A stretch of 64,000 nucleotides of DNA from contig NZ_JBNPXI010000010.1 in the NCBI RefSeq assembly GCF_050433385.1, forward strand, positions 62,001-126,000, in the 5' to 3' direction. The stretch's first letter is position 1. Every line of letters begins with the position of its first letter. Source of the DNA: Brassicibacter mesophilus (lineage in GTDB: Bacteria; Bacillota; Clostridia; Tissierellales; Proteiniboraceae). This document shows, one piece after another, positions 35,539 to 44,215 of this stretch. The translations under genes and the position numbers were made by a program. The notes beneath the pieces were generated by a model. That model did no database searches. It saw nothing but the letters and a program-made list of their open reading frames with translations, and was not told the DNA's origin.

Positions 35539-36360
35539 ATGGATTATGATAATAGGTTTGTGATAAAAGAAAAAAAAGGAGTAAAATTTTATACAATATG
35601 TAGTTTTGAAAAAACCGGATTAGTATCTCATGCATTTACTACTCGAATAGGTGGAGTGAGTTCTGGCAGTTATAGTAGTATGAACTTAGGAATAAAGACA
35701 GATGACGATTTTAATGATGTTAAGCATAACTTTAATATAATTGCAGATTTGTTTAATACTTCATTGGATAAAATAGTATTATCAAATCAAGTTCATGGCA
35801 CAAATATTAGGATAATTGACGAAGTTGAGAGCAAAAAAGATGAGTTGAATTGCATAGATGACGGAGTAGATGGTCTTGTTACGAATATTAAAAATATAAT
35901 GATATGTACCTTCTATGCTGACTGTGTTCCTATATTTTATCTTGATCCCATTAACAAAGTTGTAGCTTTGGCTCATGCTGGCTGGAGAGGAACTGTTAAT
36001 AAGATAGCTGGCAAAATGGTTGATATAATGCAACATACTTACAACTCAATACCAGAAGATATCCTTGTAGGAATTGGACCATCAATAGGGCCATGCTGTT
36101 ATGAAGTCAATTCAGATGTCTATAATAAATTTAACGAAAATTTTACAAACAACGGCAGCCTGCTAAAACAGCAAAGTCCAACTAAATGGCAGTTAAATCT
36201 TTGGGAGGCAAATAAAATTGTGTTAGAGGAAAAAGGAATCATTAGTAGAAATATAACAGTTAGCAAGATATGCACTAGCTGCAATAGTGACGAATTTTTT
36301 TCTTACAGAAAAGATAGCGGAGTAACTGGAAGAATGGCAGCGATTATTCAGCTAATATAG
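35539..36360 (+). CDS. pgeF: PgeF/YlmD multicopper-oxidoreductase-like (laccase-domain) protein
   Basis: A 273-residue protein of the DUF152/laccase-domain family. The zinc-site residues are seen in NQVHGTN (His), YADCVPIFYLD (Cys) and AHAGWRGT (His), and GIGPSIGPCCYEV is the C-terminal signature. Family members act as purine nucleoside phosphorylase/adenosine deaminase and edit peptidoglycan precursors. It lies 17 nt before the response regulator gene and is likely cotranscribed with it. Confidence 0.93.
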   Translation: MDYDNRFVIKEKKGVKFYTICSFEKTGLVSHAFTTRIGGVSSGSYSSMNLGIKTDDDFNDVKHNFNIIADLFNTSLDKIVLSNQVHGTNIRIIDEVESKKDELNCIDDGVDGLVTNIKNIMICTFYADCVPIFYLDPINKVVALAHAGWRGTVNKIAGKMVDIMQHTYNSIPEDILVGIGPSIGPCCYEVNSDVYNKFNENFTNNGSLLKQQSPTKWQLNLWEANKIVLEEKGIISRNITVSKICTSCNSDEFFSYRKDSGVTGRMAAIIQLI

Positions 36361-36377
36361 AATAAGGAGGAAGTTTT

Positions 36378-37073
36378 ATGGGATTTGGTAGAGTACTCGT
36401 AGTAGATGATGAGGAACATATTGTTGAGCTAATAAAATTTAACCTTGAGAATAATGGATACGATGTCATAGTTGCATTCGATGGGAAACAAGCATTGGAA
36501 AGAGCAAAAGAAGAAAAGCCTGATTTAATAATACTTGATCTAATGCTTCCTATCATTGATGGGATTGATGTATGCAAGAAAATAAAAAATGATGATGAAA
36601 TAGGAAACGTTCCAATAATAATGCTTACTGCAAAAAGTGACGAGGCAGATAAAGTAATTGGATTAGAGATTGGGGCAGATGACTATATGACAAAACCTTT
36701 TAGTGTTAGAGAGCTTATGGCTAGAATTAAGGCAGTTCTTAGAAGAAGTGTTGATGTAAAGCAACCTGAGCCAGATAAGGTTATTAAAATTGGAGATATA
36801 ATTATTGATGATGAGAAACATGAGGTTTTAAAAGGTGGCAAGAAACTGGAATTGACCCTTAAAGAATTTGAGTTATTAAGAATATTAGCTCAAAATAGAG
36901 GAAAGGTTTTATCTAGGAATCTATTGCTTGATGAAGTATGGGGTTATGATTATTTTGGAGAAACAAGAACGGTTGATGTTCATATAAGACACTTAAGAAA
37001 AAAAATCGAAGATAACGATAGAAATCCAAAGTATATTGAAACTATTAGAGGTATAGGATATAAAATGAAATAA
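36378..37073 (+). CDS. PhoB/PhoP-type response regulator
   Basis: A 231-residue OmpR-family regulator. The receiver domain has the acid pocket Asp10-Asp11, the phosphorylation site Asp54 in LDLMLP, and MLTAKSD with KPF near its end. The C-terminal winged helix (about 131-231) contains TLKEFELLRILA and TVDVHIRHLRKKIE. With the kinase gene 11 nt downstream and three PHO boxes in this window, it is best read as the phosphate-starvation regulator. The direct PHO-box match supports this role, but sequence alone does not prove it. Confidence 0.88.
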   Translation: MGFGRVLVVDDEEHIVELIKFNLENNGYDVIVAFDGKQALERAKEEKPDLIILDLMLPIIDGIDVCKKIKNDDEIGNVPIIMLTAKSDEADKVIGLEIGADDYMTKPFSVRELMARIKAVLRRSVDVKQPEPDKVIKIGDIIIDDEKHEVLKGGKKLELTLKEFELLRILAQNRGKVLSRNLLLDEVWGYDYFGETRTVDVHIRHLRKKIEDNDRNPKYIETIRGIGYKMK

Positions 37074-37084
37074 GGGGAAATACT

Positions 37085-38860
37085 ATGCAAAAAAGAATTT
37101 TTATAACTTTCATGGCATTAGTTCTGATAGGAGTATTGATTACAGGTGTTCTTGCACTTAGTCTTTTAAGAGTAAATTATTTAGATAATGTGCAGGAAAA
37201 GCTTATAACAAATTCTAGACTAATTGGTGAGGCTCTACGTGAATCAGACAATTATGATAAGAGTTACTTAAATAGTATTGCTTTAGTTTATTCAAAGCAT
37301 ACTAATGCACGTGTAACTTTTATTGATAAAGATGGGTGGGTTATAGGTGACTCATCAGCCAACGCTGAAACTTTAGAAAATCATAAAGATAGAATAGAGG
37401 TGCAAAAAGCTTTTAGCGGACAAATAGGAGTAAGCCAAAGATACAGTGAATCAATTGGAAGGGATATGCTGTATGTTGCTATTCCATTTAGTTCATCAAA
37501 TAATGATTTGGCAGTAATTAGATTATCTGTATCAATCAAAGACATGACTGTAACCAATATGACATTATTCAAATATAGTGCTATTTCTATGCTTACGGGA
37601 TTGACCGTCGCGATTTTACTAGGACTTAGATATGTTAAGATAGTTACAGATCCTATAAGACAGTTGACATATGCTACTAAAAAAATATCAAATGGAAATT
37701 ATGGAGAAAAGGTATATTCTAAGACAGGTGATGAGTTAGGAGAGCTTTCAGACAATTTTAATATTATGAGTATAAAACTTAAATCCACAGTAGGGGAGTT
37801 GCAGGAAAGCAATACGAAGATGAAAGCTATACTGACGAGTATGTTCAATGGAGTTATTGCTCTTGATAATTCGCACCGAATTATTTTAATAAATCCTTCT
37901 GCAGAAGAGATATTTGGTATTTCTGAAAACGAAGTCAAAGGTAAGCATATATTGGAAGCTGTAAGAAATAATGTATTGGATGATTTGATAAATAGTATGT
38001 TATATGAAAACAATATAGTGAAAAATGAAATAGAAATTTTTGAACCTAGGTACAGGATTTTAAGCATACATTCTAATATGATTAGATTAAACAATGACCC
38101 AAATAGAACATTAGGTACAGTTATTATTATTCAAGATATAACAGAGATAAGAAAATTAGAGAATATGAGAAAAGATTTTGTTGCCAATGTATCACATGAA
38201 CTAAAAACGCCTCTTACTTCAATAAAAGGGTTTGTTGAAACACTTAAAGAAGGAGCAGCTGAAAACAAGAATATTAGAGATAAGTTTTTGGATATTATTG
38301 ATATAGAAGCGAGCAGATTAACGTCATTAATACAGGATTTACTGTTACTATCTGAGATTGAAAATAAAAACAATCTGCCAAGTAAAGAAACTATTGATGT
38401 AAATAAGTCCATAGACGAAGTAATGCAGATGCTTAGTGAGATTGCAAAGCAAAAAGATATAGAACTCATAGATAAGGTTAATAAAAATCTGCCTTCTTTA
38501 CAAGGAAATAGTGGGTGGTTTAAGCAAATGCTAATTAATCTTATAGATAATGGCATTAAATATACTCCCAATGGAGGGAATGTTGTAGTTACTGCATATA
38601 GCGTGTCTGGAAAGATATATATTAAAGTTAGCGATACTGGCATTGGTATTGAAAAAGAGCATCTATCACGGCTTTTTGAAAGATTTTATAGAGTAGATAA
38701 GGCAAGGTCTAGACAGGTAGGTGGAACGGGATTAGGATTGGCTATTGTAAAGCATATAATAATAGCACTAAGAGGAAATATAGACGTAAAAAGTGAGATT
38801 AATAAAGGTACAGAATTTATTATATCTCTACCACTTAGCAATAATTCAAGCAATATGTAG
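37085..38860 (+). CDS. PhoR-type sensor histidine kinase
   Basis: A 591-residue membrane kinase. Membrane segments at about 5-29 and 162-185 flank an extracytoplasmic sensor region. HAMP (186-236), PAS (about 245-355), HisKA with the phospho-acceptor His371 in VSHELKTPLTS, and HATPase_c (NLIDNGIKYTPNGG, DTGIGI, GGTGLGLAI) follow. This order is that of PhoR/WalK-type kinases. It would phosphorylate the adjacent regulator. A terminator follows the stop codon, so the chemoreceptor downstream is a separate unit. Confidence 0.88.
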   Translation: MQKRIFITFMALVLIGVLITGVLALSLLRVNYLDNVQEKLITNSRLIGEALRESDNYDKSYLNSIALVYSKHTNARVTFIDKDGWVIGDSSANAETLENHKDRIEVQKAFSGQIGVSQRYSESIGRDMLYVAIPFSSSNNDLAVIRLSVSIKDMTVTNMTLFKYSAISMLTGLTVAILLGLRYVKIVTDPIRQLTYATKKISNGNYGEKVYSKTGDELGELSDNFNIMSIKLKSTVGELQESNTKMKAILTSMFNGVIALDNSHRIILINPSAEEIFGISENEVKGKHILEAVRNNVLDDLINSMLYENNIVKNEIEIFEPRYRILSIHSNMIRLNNDPNRTLGTVIIIQDITEIRKLENMRKDFVANVSHELKTPLTSIKGFVETLKEGAAENKNIRDKFLDIIDIEASRLTSLIQDLLLLSEIENKNNLPSKETIDVNKSIDEVMQMLSEIAKQKDIELIDKVNKNLPSLQGNSGWFKQMLINLIDNGIKYTPNGGNVVVTAYSVSGKIYIKVSDTGIGIEKEHLSRLFERFYRVDKARSRQVGGTGLGLAIVKHIIIALRGNIDVKSEINKGTEFIISLPLSNNSSNM

Positions 38861-38867
38861 TGTGATT

Positions 38868-38898
38868 AAAAGAGCAAGCAATTTTAGCTTGCTCTTTT
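38868..38898 (+). terminator. terminator of the phoB-phoR unit
   Basis: AAAAGAGCAAGC (38868-38879) and GCTTGCTCTTTT (38887-38898) form a perfect 12-bp stem with a 7-nt loop. Confidence 0.93.
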
Positions 38899-38907
38899 GT
38901 GCATAAG

Positions 38908-38972
38908 TTAACGGAAAGTTAACAATAAGATAACAGTGTGTTAATTCCCCTAAAGTTAGCAGATGATAAAAT
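38908..38972 (+). promoter_or_regulatory. PHO box and promoter of the chemoreceptor gene
   Basis: TTAACG (38908), TTAACA (38919), ATAACA (38930) and TTAATT (38941) repeat with an exact 11-bp period. A 20-nt gap leads to TAAAAT (38967-38972). The layout matches the pstS and pstC promoters exactly, which implies control by the same regulator. Confidence 0.82.
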
Positions 38973-39024
38973 AAATTCATGGCATATTTAGGTAATTATA
39001 TTCAGAGGAGATGACAATAGGGGA

Positions 39025-41142
39025 ATGGGAAAATTATTTTTTGCTGCTAAGAAACAAATAATCTTTTGTAGAAATAAGATAAATAGGTTAAAAATAAAAT
39101 CTATTATAAGAAATTCATTCTGTAACTTATCAATTAGCAAACAGCTTGGCATATTATTTGTGATTGTATCAATAATTCCAATAATATTTTTAGGTTTTAT
39201 TACATATAAGATATCTTATGACCAAGTAGATAACACTAAGAAAGATAATCTGATGGTTTATGCTGATGGAGTTAGAAGTAGCATGAGTTCAACTATAAAT
39301 GGAACAAGCAATGTTTTAAAAGGACTAACATCTCAATCAGATTTGCTCGTGCTTCTAGAAGACATAAACAATGATGGAGTATTAGATGATAAAGTTAGAC
39401 TTAATAAGATCATATTGTCTCTGAAGAATGCTGTAAACAGCTCAGAAGGTCTTTATGATACTGTATTAATAACTGGAACAGATGGAAGTATTATAGCCAG
39501 TTGGCCTAAAAATGGTGATAGTACATCAAAATTGAATATTTCTAACTCAGAGTATTTTACTAGAGTAATGAATAAGAATGAATTAGTTATCGGCAATCTA
39601 ACAGATGCATCGACTACAAAAAAATTAGTTATCCCTGTGGCAATGCCAATAAACAGTCTATCAGACAGGCTTGGTGTTATTATTGTTATGCTAGATTTAA
39701 ATAAGTTTACTGAGTCAATTGATAAAATTGATGTTGGTAAGTCGGGAAGTGTTTTTATTGCTGATGGCAATGAGAAGATTATATATCATAATGAAAAAGA
39801 TAAGCTTAATAGTAAAGTTGAGAATAGAGAAATACTAGATGCTATATCAAAGTCAGAGTACAATCAAACGTTTGAATATACAGATAATAGCCAAAAATAC
39901 ATAACAGCACATAAAAACATAGAAGGAGTTTCATGGCATGTATTTACTTCAATACCTAAGCATGAATATCAAAAAGCTTTTAATGATATTAGAAGTTATA
40001 TAGTTTTTACAATAGTAGGATTAATAGCTGTTATCTTTTTTATCTCATTATCATATTCAAGGTTAATAGTTCTTCCTTTAAGAAACTTGATATATATGCT
40101 AAAAAAAATTTCACAAGGCAATTTAAATGCTAAATCTCAAATACATACATGTAAAGAAATGATAACTTTAAATAATACTTTTGATATTATGATTGCATAT
40201 TTAAAAGATATTGTACAGGAGATTACCATTACTTCTACGGATGTTTCTGATACTGCACATAAATTTGCAAAATTATCAGGTGATGCTCATGATTATACTG
40301 AGCATGTCGCTAATACTGTTAAAGAAGTATATGATGGAGCTAAAATACAAATAAACGAAGTTGATAAAGGAATTGCTGAAGTAGAAAAACTATCTGATTT
40401 TATGTTAATGATAAACAAAAAAGTAGAAATTATTAATCAAAGCTTTTCAGCTACAGAAAAAGTAGTCCTTGATGGAGTTAATAAAATAGAAAAACTCAGT
40501 AATGGATTTGATGATAGCTTTAATAACTCATGTAGATTAAATGATGAAATGATAGAATTAAACAGTTCAATTTCAAGAATTGAACAAATAACTGATGTAA
40601 TAAGTGATATAACAAAACGGACTAATCTACTTTCGCTTAATGCAGCAATTGAATCAGCAAGAGCAGGAGAGTCTGGAAAAGGGTTTGCTGTTGTGGCTGA
40701 TGAAATAAGAAAATTATCTGAACAGGTTTCATTGCAAACATCAGAAATAATAGATATTGTTCATGATGTTGAAAGTAAAGCCCAGAAGCTTAAACATGTT
40801 GCTGAAGATAACAGTGATATTGTTAAAGTGCAAAAAGATCACTTAAATGAAACAGAAAAATCTTTTTATACAATTAAAGACGAGATCAAAAGAATGATAG
40901 ATGAGATAATGAGTATATTAAGAAATATTCAAGACGTTAATGTGCAGAGAGATATGATATCTACATCAATTGATGGTATTTCTCAGATGGCATACAAAAT
41001 CAGCACAATCGCGTCTGATGCAAATAGTAAGTCTAAAAAGCAATTTGGTATAATACAATCAATAAATGATCACGTTAATAAACTAAATATACTATCAACT
41101 AAACTAAAGCAAAGTATAGATATGTTTACTACAATAGACTAG
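39025..41142 (+). CDS. methyl-accepting chemotaxis protein with Cache sensor domain
   Basis: A 705-residue transmembrane chemoreceptor. Membrane segments at about 41-62 and 325-347 enclose a periplasm-equivalent sensor of about 260 residues that looks like a double Cache domain (GTDGSIIASWP, SVFIADGNEKIIYHN). HAMP follows (348-400), then the MA signalling domain with the hairpin tip containing KRTNLLSLNAAIESARAGE. The ligand is unknown. It is expressed from a PHO-box promoter next to phoB-phoR, which suggests a role in taxis under phosphate limitation. Start uncertain: GGGG abuts ATG 39025, and AGAGGAG 14 nt upstream instead abuts an out-of-frame ATG at 39011. Confidence 0.93.
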   Translation: MGKLFFAAKKQIIFCRNKINRLKIKSIIRNSFCNLSISKQLGILFVIVSIIPIIFLGFITYKISYDQVDNTKKDNLMVYADGVRSSMSSTINGTSNVLKGLTSQSDLLVLLEDINNDGVLDDKVRLNKIILSLKNAVNSSEGLYDTVLITGTDGSIIASWPKNGDSTSKLNISNSEYFTRVMNKNELVIGNLTDASTTKKLVIPVAMPINSLSDRLGVIIVMLDLNKFTESIDKIDVGKSGSVFIADGNEKIIYHNEKDKLNSKVENREILDAISKSEYNQTFEYTDNSQKYITAHKNIEGVSWHVFTSIPKHEYQKAFNDIRSYIVFTIVGLIAVIFFISLSYSRLIVLPLRNLIYMLKKISQGNLNAKSQIHTCKEMITLNNTFDIMIAYLKDIVQEITITSTDVSDTAHKFAKLSGDAHDYTEHVANTVKEVYDGAKIQINEVDKGIAEVEKLSDFMLMINKKVEIINQSFSATEKVVLDGVNKIEKLSNGFDDSFNNSCRLNDEMIELNSSISRIEQITDVISDITKRTNLLSLNAAIESARAGESGKGFAVVADEIRKLSEQVSLQTSEIIDIVHDVESKAQKLKHVAEDNSDIVKVQKDHLNETEKSFYTIKDEIKRMIDEIMSILRNIQDVNVQRDMISTSIDGISQMAYKISTIASDANSKSKKQFGIIQSINDHVNKLNILSTKLKQSIDMFTTID

Positions 41143-41167
41143 GTTTAGTTATTTTTAAACATCAAAA

Positions 41168-41196
41168 TTGAAAAAGTGAAGTGAATCATCTATAAT
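41168..41196 (+). promoter_or_regulatory. sigma-A promoter of the sigma-54 activator gene
   Basis: TTGAAA (41168-41173), 17 bp, TATAAT (41191-41196), 32 bp before the ATG. It allows constitutive synthesis of the activator. Confidence 0.75.
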
Positions 41197-41228
41197 GGAG
41201 ATATATTATCTACTGAAGGAATGATATT

Positions 41229-42638
41229 ATGAAAATGATTGGCTTTGATAGACTTATACTGCAAAATATCTTGCACCATATAGATGTAGGAATTCATGTA
41301 ATAGATAAATATGGGAAAACATTATATTATAATGATGCTATGGCGTATATTGAAGGATTGGAAAAAGATAAGGTGTTGGACAAACATATCCTTGAGATAT
41401 TCCCAAGCTTAGATGATGATACAAGCACTTTGTTAACAGTTATGAAAACAGGTGAGAGAATACTAAATAGAACGCAAACATATTTAAACTATAAAGGAAA
41501 AGAGATAACTACGGTTAATACTACGATACCAATAGTATACGACGGTATTCATCTTGGAGCATTAGAGATTGCTGATAATGTTACTAATATTAAAAAGCTG
41601 TCCGAGCAGCTGGTAGATCTTCAAAAAGAGCTTGTTGGAAAGAATGATGATAAATATGATTTTGAAATTCATAAATATGTTTTTAAAGATATAATAGGAA
41701 ATAGTGATAGTTTAAAAAAAGCCATAAATGTAGCTAGAAGAGCTACTGATTCTTCTTCAAGTGTACTGATATATGGCGAAACAGGTTCAGGAAAAGAACT
41801 TTTTGCACAAAGCATTCATTATGATGGCAAAAGGAAAAATAAGCCTTTTATAGGACAAAACTGTGCGGCACTACCCGAATCACTTCTGGAAAGTATTCTT
41901 TTTGGTACAGTAAAAGGCAGCTTTACAGGCGCTATAGATAGACCTGGTCTTTTTGAACATGCCAATGGAGGAACACTGTTATTAGACGAAATAAACTCTA
42001 TGGGTCTTTCTTTACAAGCCAAGCTTTTAAGGGTTTTACAAGAGGGATACATAAGAAGGGTTGGTGGGTTAAAAGATATACCGGTAGATGTAAGAATCAT
42101 TGCCACAACAAATGAAGATCCTCAGGAGGCTATTAACAATAGTACGATAAGAAAGGATTTATACTACAGGCTAAATGTTGTTTCTATAAAAGTACCTCCT
42201 TTGAGGGAACGAAAAGATGATATTAAAATACTCAGTGAGCATTTCATAAGAGTTTATAATAATAAGCTCAATAAGGATGTTTGGATGATATCACAAGATA
42301 TGTTAGATGTTTTATACAAGTACTCATGGCCGGGAAATGTAAGGGAATTGGAAAACTCTATCGAAGGAGCTATGAATTACATATCTAATGATGAGCATGT
42401 CTTAAAGCAAGAACACTTCTCATCACATATTGTTAGTATAAAAGAGTCACAGTTTGATTTTAATAATATTATCCAATGTGATAGTTCTTTACCAAATATT
42501 ATGAATAAGCTAGAAAGAAGTTTAATTCAAAAAACTCTTAATGAATCTAATTATAATATTTCTGAGGCAGCAAGAAGATTAGATATAAAAAGACAAACTT
42601 TACAGCATAAGATGAGAAAATATAACATAAATACTTAG
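41229..42638 (+). CDS. PAS-domain sigma-54-dependent transcriptional activator
   Basis: A 469-residue RocR-like activator. A PAS domain (about 10-120) is followed by a short coiled-coil and the AAA+ domain with Walker A GETGSGKE (183-190), the sigma-54-contacting loop GSFTGA (230-235; usual form GAFTGA) and Walker B TLLLDEI. The C-terminal Fis-type helix-turn-helix is NISEAARRLDIKRQTLQHKM. It lies just upstream of the ornithine genes, which have a -24/-12 promoter, so it is very likely their activator, with the PAS domain sensing ornithine or a related ligand (inference). Confidence 0.93.
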   Translation: MKMIGFDRLILQNILHHIDVGIHVIDKYGKTLYYNDAMAYIEGLEKDKVLDKHILEIFPSLDDDTSTLLTVMKTGERILNRTQTYLNYKGKEITTVNTTIPIVYDGIHLGALEIADNVTNIKKLSEQLVDLQKELVGKNDDKYDFEIHKYVFKDIIGNSDSLKKAINVARRATDSSSSVLIYGETGSGKELFAQSIHYDGKRKNKPFIGQNCAALPESLLESILFGTVKGSFTGAIDRPGLFEHANGGTLLLDEINSMGLSLQAKLLRVLQEGYIRRVGGLKDIPVDVRIIATTNEDPQEAINNSTIRKDLYYRLNVVSIKVPPLRERKDDIKILSEHFIRVYNNKLNKDVWMISQDMLDVLYKYSWPGNVRELENSIEGAMNYISNDEHVLKQEHFSSHIVSIKESQFDFNNIIQCDSSLPNIMNKLERSLIQKTLNESNYNISEAARRLDIKRQTLQHKMRKYNINT

Positions 42639-42684
42639 CCGCAAAAACATTTGCATGTGCATGCAAATGTTTTTGCGGTTTTTT
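42639..42684 (+). terminator. terminator with a perfect 19-bp palindrome
   Basis: The 19-base arm at 42639-42657 (starting CCGCAAAAACATTTG) is the exact complement of 42660-42678, with only TG between, followed by a T-run. It ends the activator gene. Its inner TTTGCATGTGCATGCAAA could also serve as a dyad enhancer site about 110 bp upstream of the -24/-12 promoter. Confidence 0.93.
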
Positions 42685-42780
42685 CTGTTTTTGAATTAAT
42701 TTATAATTTATTTTATTTATATAAAGAAGTCAAAGCTTGAAAAATAGCAGAAAGTTTAGAATATTAATTTTTATATATTG

Positions 42781-42797
42781 TTGGCAAGTTTATTGCA
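42781..42797 (+). promoter_or_regulatory. sigma-54 (-24/-12) promoter of the ornithine cluster
   Basis: TTGGCAAGTTTATTGCA fits the sigma-54 consensus YTGGCACGNNNNTTGCW at every defined base except one (A for C at 42787). The GG and GC dinucleotides are separated by exactly 10 nt. Transcription should begin near 42808, 35 nt before the ord start. Confidence 0.88.
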
Positions 42798-42842
42798 ATG
42801 TTAAACAATGAAAATATTGTGAGAAAACTTGGAGGTGTTGGA

Positions 42843-43889
42843 ATGGAAAATGTTAAGGTAGTTATATGGGGTTTTGGTGCTATGGGTAGCGGTATGGCAA
42901 AAATGCTGCTAAAGAAAAAAGGTGTAGAAATAGTTGGTGTTTGTGATATGGCAGAATCAAGAAAAAATAGGAGTATGTATGATGTACTAGGTGTAGAAAG
43001 AGGAGATAGACCTGAAGTTATTATTAACGAAAATGTTGACGAAGTTTTAAAGGAAGGATGTTGTGATGTCTGTTTATGTGCAACAGATTCGTTTACTAAA
43101 AATGCTTTTTCTAAATTAAAATTTGCTTTAGAGAAAAAAGTAAATGTTATCTCTACTGCAGAGGAAATGTCATACCCTCAAGCTCAAAATCCAGAGCTAG
43201 CAGCTGAATTAGATAAGATAGCAAAAGAAAATGGAGTAACTGTTCTAGGAACTGGTATAAATCCAGGATTAATTATGGATTTGTTAGTAGTTTGTTTAAC
43301 AGGATGTATGATTGATGTTGAGCATATAGAAGCTAAAAGAGTAAATAGCTTATCTCCATTTGGACCAGCTGTAATGGAAGAGCAAGGTGTAGGAATAACT
43401 GTAGAAGAATTCGAAAATGGGGTTAAGGATGGTTCGTTAGCAGGACATGTTGGATTTTCTGAATCAGTTCGTATGATAGCAGATGCTATTGGATGGAATG
43501 TTGAAAAATTTGAGCAACAAATGAAACCAATTATTACATCTGTGGATAGAAAATCTCCATATGGATTTGCAGCAGCAGGGAATGTAGCTGGAGTAAACAT
43601 GACTGGACAAGGGTATGTAGACGGTGAGGTTAAAATAGACATGATTCACCCACAACAAATCGAACCTGAGATGGAAGGAACATTTACTGGTGATTATATA
43701 ACTATAAAAGGAACTCCTGAAGTTAATATGTCAATTAAACCAGAAGTTGAAGGTGGACTAGGCACAATTGCAATGTGTGTAAATATGATTCCACATGTAA
43801 TAAATGCACATCCAGGTCTAAAAACTATGATTGATTTACCTGTACCTAGAGCAATCATGGGCGACATGAGACAATTAATTAGAAAGTAA
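42843..43889 (+). CDS. ord: 2,4-diaminopentanoate dehydrogenase
   Basis: A 348-residue NAD(P)-dependent dehydrogenase. The N-terminal Rossmann loop is VIWGFGAMGSGMAKML, and GTGINPGLIMDLLVV lies in the middle. It oxidises and deaminates (2R,4S)-2,4-diaminopentanoate to 2-amino-4-oxopentanoate in ornithine fermentation. The frame opens at 42798, but GGAGGTG at 42831-42837 places the start at ATG 42843. It is the first gene after the sigma-54 promoter. The rest of the pathway follows without gaps. Confidence 0.94.
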   Translation: MENVKVVIWGFGAMGSGMAKMLLKKKGVEIVGVCDMAESRKNRSMYDVLGVERGDRPEVIINENVDEVLKEGCCDVCLCATDSFTKNAFSKLKFALEKKVNVISTAEEMSYPQAQNPELAAELDKIAKENGVTVLGTGINPGLIMDLLVVCLTGCMIDVEHIEAKRVNSLSPFGPAVMEEQGVGITVEEFENGVKDGSLAGHVGFSESVRMIADAIGWNVEKFEQQMKPIITSVDRKSPYGFAAAGNVAGVNMTGQGYVDGEVKIDMIHPQQIEPEMEGTFTGDYITIKGTPEVNMSIKPEVEGGLGTIAMCVNMIPHVINAHPGLKTMIDLPVPRAIMGDMRQLIRK

Positions 43890-43900
43890 GGTGAAGTTAT

Positions 43901-44215
43901 ATGGCTACTGCTAAGAAGGGTGATTGGGTTAGAGTACACAATATTGTTTTGACTCCTGAGCAAAGAGCACCTCAGGTGCCTGAAGATACTAAAAAAGTGC
44001 CCCTTGAAATGTGGGATAAAGGGTTTTTATTAGATAGTGAAGCTAATATTGGTGAAATTGTAGAAGTTGAAACTTATATTGGCAGGAAAATAAGTGGCAA
44101 ACTTATAGAAATAAAACCATATTATGAACACGATTTTGGGAAATGTGTGCCAGAACTTTTATATATTGGCAGACAATTAAGAGGTATTCTTGAGGATGGT
44201 GAAGAAGATGAGTAA
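43901..44215 (+). CDS. ortA: 2-amino-4-oxopentanoate thiolase, alpha subunit
   Basis: A 104-residue protein, the small subunit of the PLP-dependent thiolase that cleaves 2-amino-4-oxopentanoate with CoA to acetyl-CoA and D-alanine. It contains GDWVRVHNIVLTPEQRA and YYEHDFGKCVPELLYIGRQL. The assignment relies on its position between ord and ortB and its size, both as in A. sticklandii. It begins 11 nt after ord and overlaps ortB by 8 nt. Confidence 0.93.
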   Translation: MATAKKGDWVRVHNIVLTPEQRAPQVPEDTKKVPLEMWDKGFLLDSEANIGEIVEVETYIGRKISGKLIEIKPYYEHDFGKCVPELLYIGRQLRGILEDGEEDE

